Source of the DNA: an uncultured Acidocella sp.
Lineage (GTDB): Bacteria > Pseudomonadota > Alphaproteobacteria > Acetobacterales > Acetobacteraceae
Reading direction: 5' to 3'
NCBI RefSeq assembly: GCF_946222605.1
Contig: NZ_CAMIIE010000014.1
Location: 6,104-70,103, forward strand
Length of the DNA: 64,000 bases
In this document: positions 16,677 to 25,496 of the stretch, in pieces
Numbering within the stretch: position 1 is the stretch's first letter
Layout of the letters: each line of letters starts with the position of its first letter
The notes under the pieces: model-generated
The model's input: only the letters and a program-made list of their open reading frames with translations
Database searches by the model: none
Told to the model about the DNA's origin: nothing
Translations under genes and position numbers: made by a program

Positions 16677-17531
16677 ATGAAACCGGCGATCGATTTCTAC
16701 TGCTATCACCGTTATTTCGGCGAGATCTATCCTGGGCTGGAACAGGATCCTGGCGATCGCATCACGCTGGATGAGGCGCTGCAACGCGCGGTCTCGTTTG
16801 GCGTTGCCGGGGTCTCCATCGAAACCTGCTTTCTGCCGGGATTCAGCCTGGCCGATGCGCGGGCGCTGGGGCGCAAACTCGACCGGCTGGGGCTGGAGCG
16901 GATCTGGGCCTGGGGGCATCTCTCGGGGTTGGGCTCTGGCGGTGCGCCGGAACGCTTGGCGGATTTGCGGGATCATATCGAGATCGCGGCGCGCGTGGGG
17001 GCCAGGGTGATGCGCATCTGCTGTGGCAGCCGCCTGACGCGCCCGGCGGAATGGTCCCGCCACAAGGCCGCGCTGCTGCCCTTGCTGCATGAGGCGGTGG
17101 CACAGGCGCGGGCGCATGAGGTTGTGCTGGCGATCGAGAATCACATCGATTTTCTCGCCGATGAGCTGGTGGAGCTGATCGAGACGATCGGCTCGCCCTG
17201 GCTGGGGGTCTGTCTGGATACGGCGAATACTCTGCGCATGCTGGAAGACCCGCTGCAGGCGGCGCTGAAGCTGGCACCTTATGCCCGGGCGACGCATGTG
17301 AAGGATGTGAGGGCGCGGGCGGGAGATCCGCGCAGCTTCGCCTTCTGGCCCAGCGTGCCGCTCGGGCAGGGGCTGATCGATCTGCCGGCGATATTCGCGG
17401 CGCTGCGTGCGCAGGGCTATGATGGGCTGCTGGCGCTGGAGATCGACTATCTCGATCCGGCCTACACGAGCGAGGAGCAGGCGATGGCGCAGAGCCTGGA
17501 TTATATGCGCGGGCTGCTCGCGCGCGGATGA
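16677..17531 (+). CDS. TIM-barrel sugar phosphate isomerase/epimerase family protein
   Basis: Protein of 284 residues in the xylose-isomerase-like TIM-barrel family. Metal-site candidates are Glu in VVLAIENHIDF, Asp in LGVCLDTAN, His-Lys in ATHVKDV and Glu in LLALEIDYLD, which follow the family's usual strand order. It is a full-length, intact member. Its start lies only about 20 bases after the T-run of the porin terminator, so it may rely on read-through or on a promoter in the hairpin region. Its neighbours suggest a hydroaromatic or sugar-acid step; the substrate is unknown. Confidence 0.78.
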   Translation: MKPAIDFYCYHRYFGEIYPGLEQDPGDRITLDEALQRAVSFGVAGVSIETCFLPGFSLADARALGRKLDRLGLERIWAWGHLSGLGSGGAPERLADLRDHIEIAARVGARVMRICCGSRLTRPAEWSRHKAALLPLLHEAVAQARAHEVVLAIENHIDFLADELVELIETIGSPWLGVCLDTANTLRMLEDPLQAALKLAPYARATHVKDVRARAGDPRSFAFWPSVPLGQGLIDLPAIFAALRAQGYDGLLALEIDYLDPAYTSEEQAMAQSLDYMRGLLARG

Positions 17532-17535
17532 AAAA

Positions 17536-17560
17536 GGGCCGGCCCTATGCTGGCCGGCCC
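17536..17560 (-). terminator. Bidirectional terminator between convergent genes
   Basis: A 9-bp stem GGGCCGGCC (17536-17544) with GGCCGGCCC (17552-17560) has a 7-base loop. On the minus strand it is followed by five T (17531-17535), so it serves best as the terminator of the MFS gene to its right. The plus-strand side lacks a clean T-run. Confidence 0.8.
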
Positions 17561-17578
17561 TGTTGAGCTGTGCCCGAA

Positions 17579-18898
17579 TCAGTCGCGATGCGCGAGCACG
17601 ATCGGCTTCAGCTCGCCGATGCCGAAAATCCAGGCCAGCGCGCCAACCAACGCCACCAGGCCGACGAACACCAGCGCGCCGACGAAGGAGCCGGTATCCT
17701 GCACGATGAAGCCGATGACGATGGGAATGACGATGCCGGAGAGATTGGCGGCGGCGGAGAACAGCCCGCCCAGCAGGCCGAGCTTGCCGACCGGCGCGAT
17801 TTCCGAGAGCACCGACCAGCCGGAGGAAGACATCGCCTGGCAGAAAAAGGCGAAGGAGAGGATGGCGATGACCAGAGTGTCCGACTGCACGTAATTGCAG
17901 GCGATGATGGTGGAAGCGCCGAGCAGCCCCATGATCACCGGCAGCTTGCGCGCCAGCCCCAGCTTGGCGCCGCGGGCCAGCATGAAGTCCGACAGCACGC
18001 CGGCGAAGAGAATGCCGAAGAAGCCGGCGATATAGGGCAGCGAGGCGAAGAACCCTACCTTGATCCAGCCCATGTGCCGCGCCGTGGCGAGGTAGGTGGG
18101 GAACCAGGTGAGGAAGAAGATGAAGGTGGAATAGACCGCGAACTGGCCGATCAGCAGCCCCCAGACCTGGCGGTGGCGCAGCATTTCGCCCATATCCGCC
18201 CATTTGAATTTGGAACCGGAGACGCCCTTGCCGGTGAGCCCGCCGCCGGCGGCGATATGCTCCAGCTCCGCCGCGCCGACGCTCTCGCTCTCCTGCGGAT
18301 CACGATATTTCAGAATCCAGACGGCGCCGACCAGCAGCCCGGCGAGGCCGGTGATGATGAACAGGGACTGCCAGCCATAGCTCTTCAGCAGCCAGAACAG
18401 CCCCGGCGTGAGAAAGCCCAGCCCGACATATTCTGCCGCGGTATAGACGCCGATGGCCCGCGCGCGCTCCTTGCGCGGAAACCACATGCCGACGATGTTG
18501 CTGTTCGCCGGAAAGCAGGGCGCTTCCGAAAACCCGAGGCCCACGCGCAGACCGATGAAACCCGCCACCGAGGAGGCAAAGCCCTGCGCCAGCGTGAACA
18601 GCGACCAGAAGGTCAGCGCCAGGAAATAGATGATGCGGTTGCCGAAGCGGTCCAGCATGATCCCCACCGGCACCTGGGCGATGAAATAGCTCCAGGAGAA
18701 GGCGGAAAACACGATGCCCATCAGCGCCGCGTCGATATGCATTTCGCCGCGGATGCTGGGGGCGGCGATGCCGAGAATGGCACGGTCGAGATAATTCACC
18801 AGCACGGCGGCGCAGACCAGCGCCAGCATGAAGAAACGGACCTTGCCGACGCGCGTGGCGCCGGCGGCGCGCGCCCCGGTTGTGGTGATGTCGGACAT
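17579..18898 (-). CDS. MFS transporter, anion:cation symporter family (probable quinate/shikimate or acid uptake)
   Basis: Inner-membrane carrier of 439 residues with 12 predicted helices. VLVNYLDRAILGIAAPSI in helix 1 and GIMLDRFGNRIIYF in loop 2-3 are typical of the ACS family (GudP, ExuT and phthalate/hydroxybenzoate carriers), as is GFSEAPCFPANSNIVGMWFP. It lies 57 bases downstream of a quinate/shikimate dehydrogenase gene on the same strand and ends at a terminator, forming a two-gene unit. Uptake of quinate or shikimate is the natural inference. Confidence 0.88.
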   Translation of the reverse strand: MSDITTTGARAAGATRVGKVRFFMLALVCAAVLVNYLDRAILGIAAPSIRGEMHIDAALMGIVFSAFSWSYFIAQVPVGIMLDRFGNRIIYFLALTFWSLFTLAQGFASSVAGFIGLRVGLGFSEAPCFPANSNIVGMWFPRKERARAIGVYTAAEYVGLGFLTPGLFWLLKSYGWQSLFIITGLAGLLVGAVWILKYRDPQESESVGAAELEHIAAGGGLTGKGVSGSKFKWADMGEMLRHRQVWGLLIGQFAVYSTFIFFLTWFPTYLATARHMGWIKVGFFASLPYIAGFFGILFAGVLSDFMLARGAKLGLARKLPVIMGLLGASTIIACNYVQSDTLVIAILSFAFFCQAMSSSGWSVLSEIAPVGKLGLLGGLFSAAANLSGIVIPIVIGFIVQDTGSFVGALVFVGLVALVGALAWIFGIGELKPIVLAHRD

Positions 18899-18955
18899 TA
18901 TGAACTCCCTAGATTCGGACGATTTTATAAAGGTTTTGGCAAGGCCTTGCGAGCC

Positions 18956-19840
18956 TCAGCCGGCGAAGCTGGCCAGCATGCGTTCGGCATCGGGTTCGTG
19001 GCCGGTGAACAGGCGGAAGGCGGCCACGGCCTGGAACACCGCCATGCCGCCGCCATCGCTCACCTTGCAGCCCAGGGCGCGGGCGGCTTGCACCAGAGCG
19101 GTCTCCAGCGGGAAATACACGATCTCCGCCACCCACAGGCTGGGGCGCAGCAATTCGGCGGCCAGCGGCAGGCCCGGATGCGCGGCCATGCCCATCGGCG
19201 TGCAATTGACCAGCCCGGTGGCGTTGCGCAGCGGCGCATCCGGGGTGAGGGCGGCTTCGATGATCGCACCCGGAAAGAGCGGCGCATAACGCGCGGCCAA
19301 GGCCTCGGCGCGGGACAGGTCGGCATCGATGAGGGTGAGTTTTTTCGCCCCCAGCTTCAGCAGCGCGTAGGCCACCGCGCTGCCGGCGCCGCCGGCGCCG
19401 ATCTGCACGGCATGCGCCATATCGGCATCGCCGAGGCGGCGGCGAAAGCTTTCGGAAAAGCCCGACCAGTCGGTATTATGGCCGATGCGCCGGCCCGCGC
19501 GGAACAGCACGGTGTTGACCGCCCCCAGCGCCCGCGCATCGGGGGAGAGCTCGCTCAGCAGCGGGATGATCGCCTGCTTGCAGGGATGGGTGACATTGAC
19601 CCCGGCATAGCCCGCCGCCTCGATCTCGGTGAGCAGCCGGGGCAGGTCCGCGACTGACAGGTTGCGTTCATGCAGGTCGAACAGATCGTAGCGTATGTTC
19701 AGCCCCTGCGCTTGCCCTTCCTGCATGTGCAGGCGCGGGGTGCGCGAGGGGCCGATACCCTCGCCGATCAGCCCCAGCAGCGTCTGGCCGGTGGATGTCG
19801 CGGGTTTGATGGCGGTGACGGCCGGGGAGAGATGAACCAT
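18956..19840 (-). CDS. Quinate/shikimate dehydrogenase (AroE family)
   Basis: NAD(P)-dependent dehydrogenase of 294 residues. The substrate-binding half has IGPSRTPRLH, GVNVTHPCKQ (catalytic Lys) and AVNTVLF, then the canonical HNTDWSGF. The Rossmann half has QIGAGGAGSAVAYALL at about 146-161, with the acidic LIDAD after beta2 suggesting NAD preference. The N-terminal extension and SRTP motif (not SLSP) match catabolic quinate/shikimate dehydrogenases. It is divergent from the 3-dehydroshikimate dehydratase gene, so it would oxidise quinate or shikimate to the dehydro acid. Confidence 0.9.
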   Translation of the reverse strand: MVHLSPAVTAIKPATSTGQTLLGLIGEGIGPSRTPRLHMQEGQAQGLNIRYDLFDLHERNLSVADLPRLLTEIEAAGYAGVNVTHPCKQAIIPLLSELSPDARALGAVNTVLFRAGRRIGHNTDWSGFSESFRRRLGDADMAHAVQIGAGGAGSAVAYALLKLGAKKLTLIDADLSRAEALAARYAPLFPGAIIEAALTPDAPLRNATGLVNCTPMGMAAHPGLPLAAELLRPSLWVAEIVYFPLETALVQAARALGCKVSDGGGMAVFQAVAAFRLFTGHEPDAERMLASFAG

Positions 19841-20051
19841 GTATGTTATGACCCAAGCGAGTAACAGCGTCGGCGACGCTGCCAGAGTAGGAGAGCGTGA
19901 AAAAAGACGCTAATCTAGCCGTGACGACCAATGACCAGCCTCTGCTGGATTTTTAGTAACTAACCAAATAGAACATTTCAAGCAGTTTTTTTCCGCCCCG
20001 GGTCGCGGATGATGATATATAATGCCGGTAAGGAGGGTGTACGCCTTGAAT
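19841..20051. promoter_or_regulatory. Divergent promoter region between shikimate dehydrogenase and quiC genes
   Basis: A perfect palindrome TTAGT-A-ACTAA (19953-19963) is a candidate operator, possibly for the TetR protein at 21900-22571. A TATAAT (20018-20023) lies just before quiC. If it is the -10 box, transcription starts near 20030, which rules out the in-frame ATG at 20022. AAGGAGG at 20030-20036 would then be near the mRNA 5' end. No convincing -35 partner is seen. Confidence 0.45.
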
Positions 20052-21923
20052 ATGCTACAGACGCAACCGAAATCCATCGCCACCGTGTCACTGTCTGGTA
20101 CATTATCGGATAAGCTGGAGGCGGCCGCGGCGGCCGGGTTCGAGGGGGTGGAAATCTTCGAGGCGGATCTTCTGGCCTTCGATGGCGCGCCGCGCGATGT
20201 CCGCCGCATGGCCGAGGATCTCGGCTTGGCGATTTTCATGTTTCAACCCTTCCGCGATTTCGAGGGCATGGGCGCGGCACAGCTCCGGCGCAACCTGGAC
20301 CGCGCGGCCCGCAAATTCGATGTGATGGCCGAGCTGGGCACGGATCTGCTGCTGCTCTGCTCGAATGTGCAGCCGCATGCGGCGGGCAATCCGGCGGCGC
20401 TGACGGCGGAGCTGGCCGAACTGGCCGAGCATGCCGGAAGGCGCGGGATGCGCATTGCCTATGAGGCGCTGGCCTGGGGGACGCATGTGAAATTCTGGCG
20501 CCAGGCATGGGATCTGGTGCAGCGCGTCAGCCATCCGGCGCTCGGCCTGGCGCTGGATAGTTTTCACACCCTCTCGCTCGGGGATTCGCTGGCGGGGATC
20601 GAGCGTGTGCCGGGCGAGAAGATCTTTTTCATCCAGCTCGCCGATGCGCCGAAGCTCTCGCTGGATGTGCTTTCCTGGAGCCGGCATTACCGCAATTTCC
20701 CCGGCCAGGGTGATTTCGACGTCGCCGGCTTTACCCGCGCGGCGCTGGATGCCGGGTATAAAGGGCCGCTCAGCCTGGAAATCTTCAACGATAATTTCCG
20801 CGCCGGCCCAACCCGGCCGACCGCGCTGGATGGGCTGCGCTCGCTGATCTGGGTGGAGGCCGAGGCCGGGCGCACGCAGCTGCCCCGCCCGCCGGAGCTG
20901 GGCGGCGTCGCCTTCATCGAATTCGCGGTGGATCACAGTGCCGGCGTGGCGCTTGGCGCCTATTTGAAGGCGATGGGGTTCACCCGGGCTGGCCAGCATC
21001 GCTCGAAAGCGGTGGAGCTTTACCGGCTGGGCGGGGTGAATATCGTGCTCAATGCCGAGCCCGACAGCGCCGCCTCCGAGCATTTCGTGCTGCACGGGCC
21101 CTCGGTCTGCGCCCTGGCGCTGCAGGTCGATGACGTGCAGGCGACCCTGGCGCGAGCGCAGGCGCTGCTCTGCCCGACCTGGACGGAGCGCACCGGCCCT
21201 GGCGAGCATCGCATCCCCGCCGTGCGCGAACCGGATGGAACCTTACTGTATCTGGTCGATGAGGCGGCCTCGCGGCAGATGTGGCAGGATGATTTCGACC
21301 TTGCCCCGGCGCCGGAGGCGGCGGCGGCGGTGCGGATCGATCATGTCGCGCAGGCGCTCAATCCGGGCTCGATGGATCGCTTCATCCTGTTCTACCGCAC
21401 CTTGTTCAACCTGGTGGCGGAGCCGACCATTGAATATGCCGACCGTTTCGGCCTGGTGCGCTCGCGGACGATGAAAAACGCCAGCGGCAGCGTGCGCATA
21501 CCGCTGAACATTTCGGAGAGCCCCTCCACCGAAACCGCGCGCTTTGTCGCCGCGGCGGCCGGGGCGGGGGTGCATCACATCGCGCTGGCGATCGGCAATG
21601 TCGAGCAGGCGGCGGCGCAGGCGGCCAATTCCGGTCTGGCGCCGGTGCCGATTCCGCTGAATTATTACGAGGATCTGCAGGCGCGCTTCGGGCTGGAGGA
21701 GGACCGGCTGCGGCGGATGCACGCGCATGGCGTGCTGTATGACCGCGATGCCGGCGGTGAGTTCTGGCACGCCTACCTGCCGCATTTCCAGGGGCGGTTT
21801 TTCTTCGAGCTGGTGGAGCGCCACGGTTATGAAGGCTATGGCGCCAGCAACGCGCCGATCCGTCTGGCGGCGATGGCGCGGCGGCTGGCGGTCAGTGAGT
21901 CAGCCGGGGTTGGTCATCAATAG
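20052..21923 (+). CDS. quiC: 3-dehydroshikimate dehydratase, QuiC1-type two-domain fusion
   Basis: Converts 3-dehydroshikimate to protocatechuate. The 623 residues have two parts. The N-terminal TIM barrel (about 1-280) begins SIATVSLSGTLSDKLEAAAAAGFEG..., with metal ligands likely in IAYEALAWG, LGLALDSFHT, FFIQLAD and LSLEIFND. The C-terminal part is two vicinal-oxygen-chelate modules resembling 4-hydroxyphenylpyruvate dioxygenase (IDHVAQALNPGSMDRF, GVHHIALAIGNV, GRFFFELVER). This fusion is the known QuiC1 architecture. ATG 20052 matches homologue length, but TTG 20046 is better spaced from AAGGAGG and may be the true start. The 3' end overlaps the convergent TetR gene by 24 bases. Confidence 0.92.
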   Translation: MLQTQPKSIATVSLSGTLSDKLEAAAAAGFEGVEIFEADLLAFDGAPRDVRRMAEDLGLAIFMFQPFRDFEGMGAAQLRRNLDRAARKFDVMAELGTDLLLLCSNVQPHAAGNPAALTAELAELAEHAGRRGMRIAYEALAWGTHVKFWRQAWDLVQRVSHPALGLALDSFHTLSLGDSLAGIERVPGEKIFFIQLADAPKLSLDVLSWSRHYRNFPGQGDFDVAGFTRAALDAGYKGPLSLEIFNDNFRAGPTRPTALDGLRSLIWVEAEAGRTQLPRPPELGGVAFIEFAVDHSAGVALGAYLKAMGFTRAGQHRSKAVELYRLGGVNIVLNAEPDSAASEHFVLHGPSVCALALQVDDVQATLARAQALLCPTWTERTGPGEHRIPAVREPDGTLLYLVDEAASRQMWQDDFDLAPAPEAAAAVRIDHVAQALNPGSMDRFILFYRTLFNLVAEPTIEYADRFGLVRSRTMKNASGSVRIPLNISESPSTETARFVAAAAGAGVHHIALAIGNVEQAAAQAANSGLAPVPIPLNYYEDLQARFGLEEDRLRRMHAHGVLYDRDAGGEFWHAYLPHFQGRFFFELVERHGYEGYGASNAPIRLAAMARRLAVSESAGVGHQ

Positions 21924-22571
21924 CAGGATGGAATCCGCGATATGGCGGCGATGGCGCTCGCGCGTTTGCGGGGCGCCGAAATCGATGCTGAACAGCGTGC
22001 CGAAGGTCGCGCGGTTGGAGACGCGGTAGAATGACAGCGCGCTGATCATCATGTGCAGCTCGCGCGGTTCGATCTGGCGCTTGAACACCCCCGCCTTGTA
22101 GCCGCGCTGCAGAATGTCGCTCAGTACCTCGATCGCCGGGCTGTTGGTGCGGCGCAGATCCGGCGCGTCCTTGATATGCGCCCCGTTATGGATGTTCTCG
22201 ATCATCACCAGCCGGACGAATTCCGGATGCGCGTCATGATAATCGAAATTGAATTCAACCAGCCGGCGCAAGGCGGTTTCAGGATCGAGCTTGTCGAGCT
22301 TCATGCCGGATTCGATCTCGCGGATGCCGGCATAGGCGCGCTCCAGCACCGCGGTGTAGAGCCCCTCCTTGCTCTCGAAATAATAATAGATCATCCGCTT
22401 GGTGGTGGAGGTCCGCGCCGCGATCGCATCGACCCGCGCGCCGGAGAGCCCGTATTTGGCAAATTCATCGGCGGCGGCGTTGAGGATATCCTGCCGCGTG
22501 CGCTCCGGGTCGCGCGTTCTGGTGCTGGGCGCCGGTGTTTCGGCCAACGCCGCAGGGTTGTCTTTGGTCAT
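21900..22571 (-). CDS. TetR-family transcriptional regulator
   Basis: Repressor of 223 residues: N-terminal TetR helix-turn-helix (TRQDILNAAADEFAKYGLSG, STTKRMIYYYFESKEGLY, about residues 24-75) and a ligand domain with FNFDYHDAHPEFVRLVMIENIHNGAHI, typical of the TetR_C family next to aromatic catabolic genes. The start is ATG 22571, preceded by AAGGCGGGAC; an earlier TTG is less likely. It converges on quiC with a 24-base antisense overlap at the 3' ends. It probably controls the quinate/shikimate genes. Confidence 0.87.
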   Translation of the reverse strand: MTKDNPAALAETPAPSTRTRDPERTRQDILNAAADEFAKYGLSGARVDAIAARTSTTKRMIYYYFESKEGLYTAVLERAYAGIREIESGMKLDKLDPETALRRLVEFNFDYHDAHPEFVRLVMIENIHNGAHIKDAPDLRRTNSPAIEVLSDILQRGYKAGVFKRQIEPRELHMMISALSFYRVSNRATFGTLFSIDFGAPQTRERHRRHIADSILLLMTNPG

Positions 22572-22692
22572 GTCCCGCCTTGCCAATCGGATAGGGTTAG
22601 CGATCTATCATGACCCTGCCAGGGGGCAAAGACCATTGCGGGGCGATGGGCGGCCTGCTGAAGCCGCGCCACGCCAAGATAAACCCAGAGCT

Positions 22693-23787
22693 CTAGCCGA
22701 CGCGATGCACCCAGCCATACGGGTCGTCGCTCTGGCCGCGCTGGATCTGCACCAGCCTGTCCTTCAGCGATTTGGTGGTGGCGCCGGCATGGGCGCCATC
22801 GCCGATCACCACCTCGCCGCCGGAGAATTTGAACTTGCCGATCGGCGTGACCACCGCGGCGGTGCCGCAGGCGAAGGCCTCGCGCAGCCGGCCGCTGGCG
22901 GCATCCTCGCGCAGCTGCTGGAAGGAATAGGCCTCCTCGCGCACGCGCAGCCCGGCGGCGCCGGCCAGGGTGATCAGCGAATTGCGGGTGATGCCGGGCA
23001 GGATGGTGCCGCCCAGCGGCGGGGTGAGCAGGGAGCCGTCCTCGAACACGAACATCATATTCATGCCGCCCATTTCCTCCAGCCAGCGATGCTCGGCCGC
23101 ATCCAGGAAGGCGACCTGGTCGCAGCCCTGGGCGCTGGCCTCGGCCTGCGCCAGCAGGCTGGCGGCGTAGTTGCCGCCGCATTTCGCGGCCCCGGTGCCG
23201 CCGGTGGCCGCACGGCTGTAATGTTCGCTCACCCAGACGGAGACCGCCTCGGCGCCGCCCTTGAAATAGCCGCCGACCGGGCAGGCGATGACCGCGTACA
23301 TGAAGGTTTTCGACGGCCGCACCCCCAGAAACGCCTCATTGGCGAACATGAAGGGGCGCAGATAGAGGCTCTTGGTCGGATCATTGGGCACCCAGTCCCG
23401 GTCGGCGCGGATCAGCTGCTCGATCGACTCAACGAACAGATCGCTGGGCAGGCTCGGCATCGCCAGACGCTCGGCGGAGTCCTGGAAGCGCTTGGCATTC
23501 GCCGTCGGGCGGAACATCGCGATCTCGCCGGAGGGGAGGCGATAGGCTTTCAGCCCTTCGAAAATCTCCTGCGCATAATGCAGCACCGCCGCCGCCGGAT
23601 GCAGGGTGATCGCCTCGCGCGCCTGGATCCTCGCATCGTGCCAGCCCACGCCCTGGGTGTATTCGATCACCGCCATATGGTCGGTGAAGGAGGTCCCGAA
23701 GCCGGGATTTTCCAGCACCGCGGCGCGCTCGGCCGCCGGCAGCGGCGCCGCGTTTGGAATATGTGCAAAGCTGATACCAGAATTCAC
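22693..23787 (-). CDS. ilvE: Branched-chain amino acid aminotransferase
   Basis: Class IV PLP aminotransferase, 364 residues, of the longer (about 360-residue) bacterial/eukaryotic IlvE type. It performs the last step in leucine, isoleucine and valine synthesis or the first in their breakdown. Visible features are HYAQEIFEGLKAYR (71-83), SLYLRPFMFANE, AAKCGGNYAAS with the PLP Lys near 202, LEEMGGMNMMFVFED and GTILPGITRNS. It appears monocistronic, with 120 bases downstream of its stop before the TetR start and about 185 bases upstream before the creatininase-like stop. It looks like a housekeeping gene inside a catabolic region. Confidence 0.95.
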   Translation of the reverse strand: MNSGISFAHIPNAAPLPAAERAAVLENPGFGTSFTDHMAVIEYTQGVGWHDARIQAREAITLHPAAAVLHYAQEIFEGLKAYRLPSGEIAMFRPTANAKRFQDSAERLAMPSLPSDLFVESIEQLIRADRDWVPNDPTKSLYLRPFMFANEAFLGVRPSKTFMYAVIACPVGGYFKGGAEAVSVWVSEHYSRAATGGTGAAKCGGNYAASLLAQAEASAQGCDQVAFLDAAEHRWLEEMGGMNMMFVFEDGSLLTPPLGGTILPGITRNSLITLAGAAGLRVREEAYSFQQLREDAASGRLREAFACGTAAVVTPIGKFKFSGGEVVIGDGAHAGATTKSLKDRLVQIQRGQSDDPYGWVHRVG

Positions 23788-23973
23788 GATACGATCTTTC
23801 GTTATTCACCCACTGAAAGCAGGTTTGTAATAAAGCAGCCTTCCCGTGAAGACAGTCGCCGTCATGGCTGCCTTGTTGAGAAGAGAGATCTTGGGGCACG
23901 CGCCCAGGCCCGGACCGCCGCGCCCGGCCATTCCTTACCCCGAAGCTCTGCCTGCCGAAAGCCGTTGTGGGCC

Positions 23974-24753
23974 TCAGAAGCCCAGCTTGAACCCGGCGCG
24001 GACCGCTTCACTGATCAGGCGGACATGATCATCCATCAGCCATTGGCCGATCTGCGCGGAAGCGCCGCGCGCATCCGCCAGCACGCCGCTTGCGCGCAGA
24101 TAGCCGGGCGGCGGCGGGTGGATGTCGTAGGGCGGAAATTGCGCCCGGCCTTCCTGCGGGATTTTCTCCACCGCCACCAGATCCGGGCGCAGCAGCAGCA
24201 TCAGCGAGGTTTCGATCAGGCTGGCATGTTCCAGCTCGGTGCCGGGGAAACCGTCCGGGAAAATCCTGTCCAGCGTCGCGGGCTCGACGAAATCCCAATA
24301 TTCCAGCCGCATCGCGGTGACGTCGCGGATGCCTTCGGCGCGCAGATCGCGCAGCGCCAGATCCAGCCCCTCCACCGAGGGCCAGCCATTCTCGAAATGC
24401 CCGTTAAGGATGACGAAGCGCCGCGCCCCGTGCAGACCCATATCGCGGATCACATCGCGGATGGTGTGGCTGAAGGTGGCGGCATCCAGGCTGGCGGTGC
24501 CGGGGAAGCTCTGCCCGCCGCCGGAGCGGGGCATGGATTTATAGCCGTAATTCAGCGTCGGCGCGACCAGCCCGCCGAGCTGCCGGGCGACGCGTTCGGC
24601 GACAGCTGTCGGCAGGATCACATCGACATTCAGCGGCAGATGCGGCCCGTGCTGCTCGGTGGCGCCAAGCGGCAGGAAGATGATGGCGCCAGCCTGGATC
24701 CTGGCCTCCCATTCCGGCCAGGACAATTCCGCCATGAACACGCTTTCAACCAT
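23974..24753 (-). CDS. Creatininase-family amidohydrolase
   Basis: Cytoplasmic metal-dependent amidohydrolase, 259 residues. It is collinear with Pseudomonas creatininase as I recall it: ESVFMAELSWPEWEARI, LPLGATEQHGPHLPLNVD, LNYGYKSMPRSGGG, ILNGHFENGWPSVEG and RLEYWDFV. The metal ligands appear as Glu33, His35, Asp44, His119 and Glu121, and a Trp at 153. A second Trp of the creatinine pocket, within the stretch here reading FPGTELEHA, seems replaced by Thr, so the substrate may differ. No creatinase or sarcosine oxidase gene is nearby. It follows an SDR gene by 41 bases and has AAGGAG before its ATG. Confidence 0.85.
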   Translation of the reverse strand: MVESVFMAELSWPEWEARIQAGAIIFLPLGATEQHGPHLPLNVDVILPTAVAERVARQLGGLVAPTLNYGYKSMPRSGGGQSFPGTASLDAATFSHTIRDVIRDMGLHGARRFVILNGHFENGWPSVEGLDLALRDLRAEGIRDVTAMRLEYWDFVEPATLDRIFPDGFPGTELEHASLIETSLMLLLRPDLVAVEKIPQEGRAQFPPYDIHPPPPGYLRASGVLADARGASAQIGQWLMDDHVRLISEAVRAGFKLGF

Positions 24754-24794
24754 TCAAAAGGCTCCTTGCAGGCTGTGATGAGAGGAGGCGGATT

Positions 24795-25481
24795 TCAATG
24801 CATCGCGGCGCCGCCATCGGCGCTGTAGCACTGGCCGGTGACGAAGCTGGCGGCTTGGCTGGCGAGAAACAGGATCACCGCGGCGACCTCTTCCGGCCGG
24901 CCGATCCGCCCGAGCGGGTTGCCGGTTTCCAGCGCCTGCAGCGCCGGGCTCATTGCCGCGAAATTCAGCAAGGGTGTGTCGATCGGTCCGGGGGCGACGG
25001 CGTTCACCCGGATATCCGGCCCCAGCTCGCGTGCCCAGGAGCGGGTCAGCCCCAGCATCGCCGCCTTGGTGGCGCAATAGCCGGAGGCTTCGGCGCGGCC
25101 CAGAAAGGCCAGCTCCGAGGCGAGATTGATGATCGACCCGCCCTTGGCGAGATGCGGCAGCGCGGCGGCGGCCACCAGCATCGGCCCGCGCAGATTGACG
25201 GCGACCATCCGGTCCAGCCGCGCCAGATCCAGCGCCGCCAGCGGGGCGTCATATTCCACCCCGGCGGCGTTCACCAGCACATCGAACCCGCCCAGCCGCG
25301 CGGCGGCCGCCGCCACCGCCGCCGCCACCGCGTCTGGCGAGGTGATGTCGGCCTCCACCCAGGGCACGTCCGCCGGCGGTTGGGCGATATCCAGCCCGAT
25401 CACCGCATCCCCGGCGGCCAGAAAGGCGCGTGACGTGGCCAGGCCGATGCCGCTGGCCGCGCCGGTGACTAGCGCGCGCAT
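24795..25481 (-). CDS. SDR-family oxidoreductase
   Basis: Classical short-chain dehydrogenase of 228 residues: cofactor motif TGAASGIG (6-13), LVNAAGV, active-site IINLASELA and YCATK, then NAVAPGPIDTPL. The acidic LDIAQP after the second strand suggests NAD. The C-terminal TGQCYSADGGAAMH is complete. It lies in a minus-strand group with the creatininase-like gene downstream and an unknown gene 15 bases upstream, so all three are probably one operon. The substrate is unknown. Confidence 0.88.
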   Translation of the reverse strand: MRALVTGAASGIGLATSRAFLAAGDAVIGLDIAQPPADVPWVEADITSPDAVAAAVAAAAARLGGFDVLVNAAGVEYDAPLAALDLARLDRMVAVNLRGPMLVAAAALPHLAKGGSIINLASELAFLGRAEASGYCATKAAMLGLTRSWARELGPDIRVNAVAPGPIDTPLLNFAAMSPALQALETGNPLGRIGRPEEVAAVILFLASQAASFVTGQCYSADGGAAMH

Positions 25482-25496
25482 CGGAGTCCGACGGCG

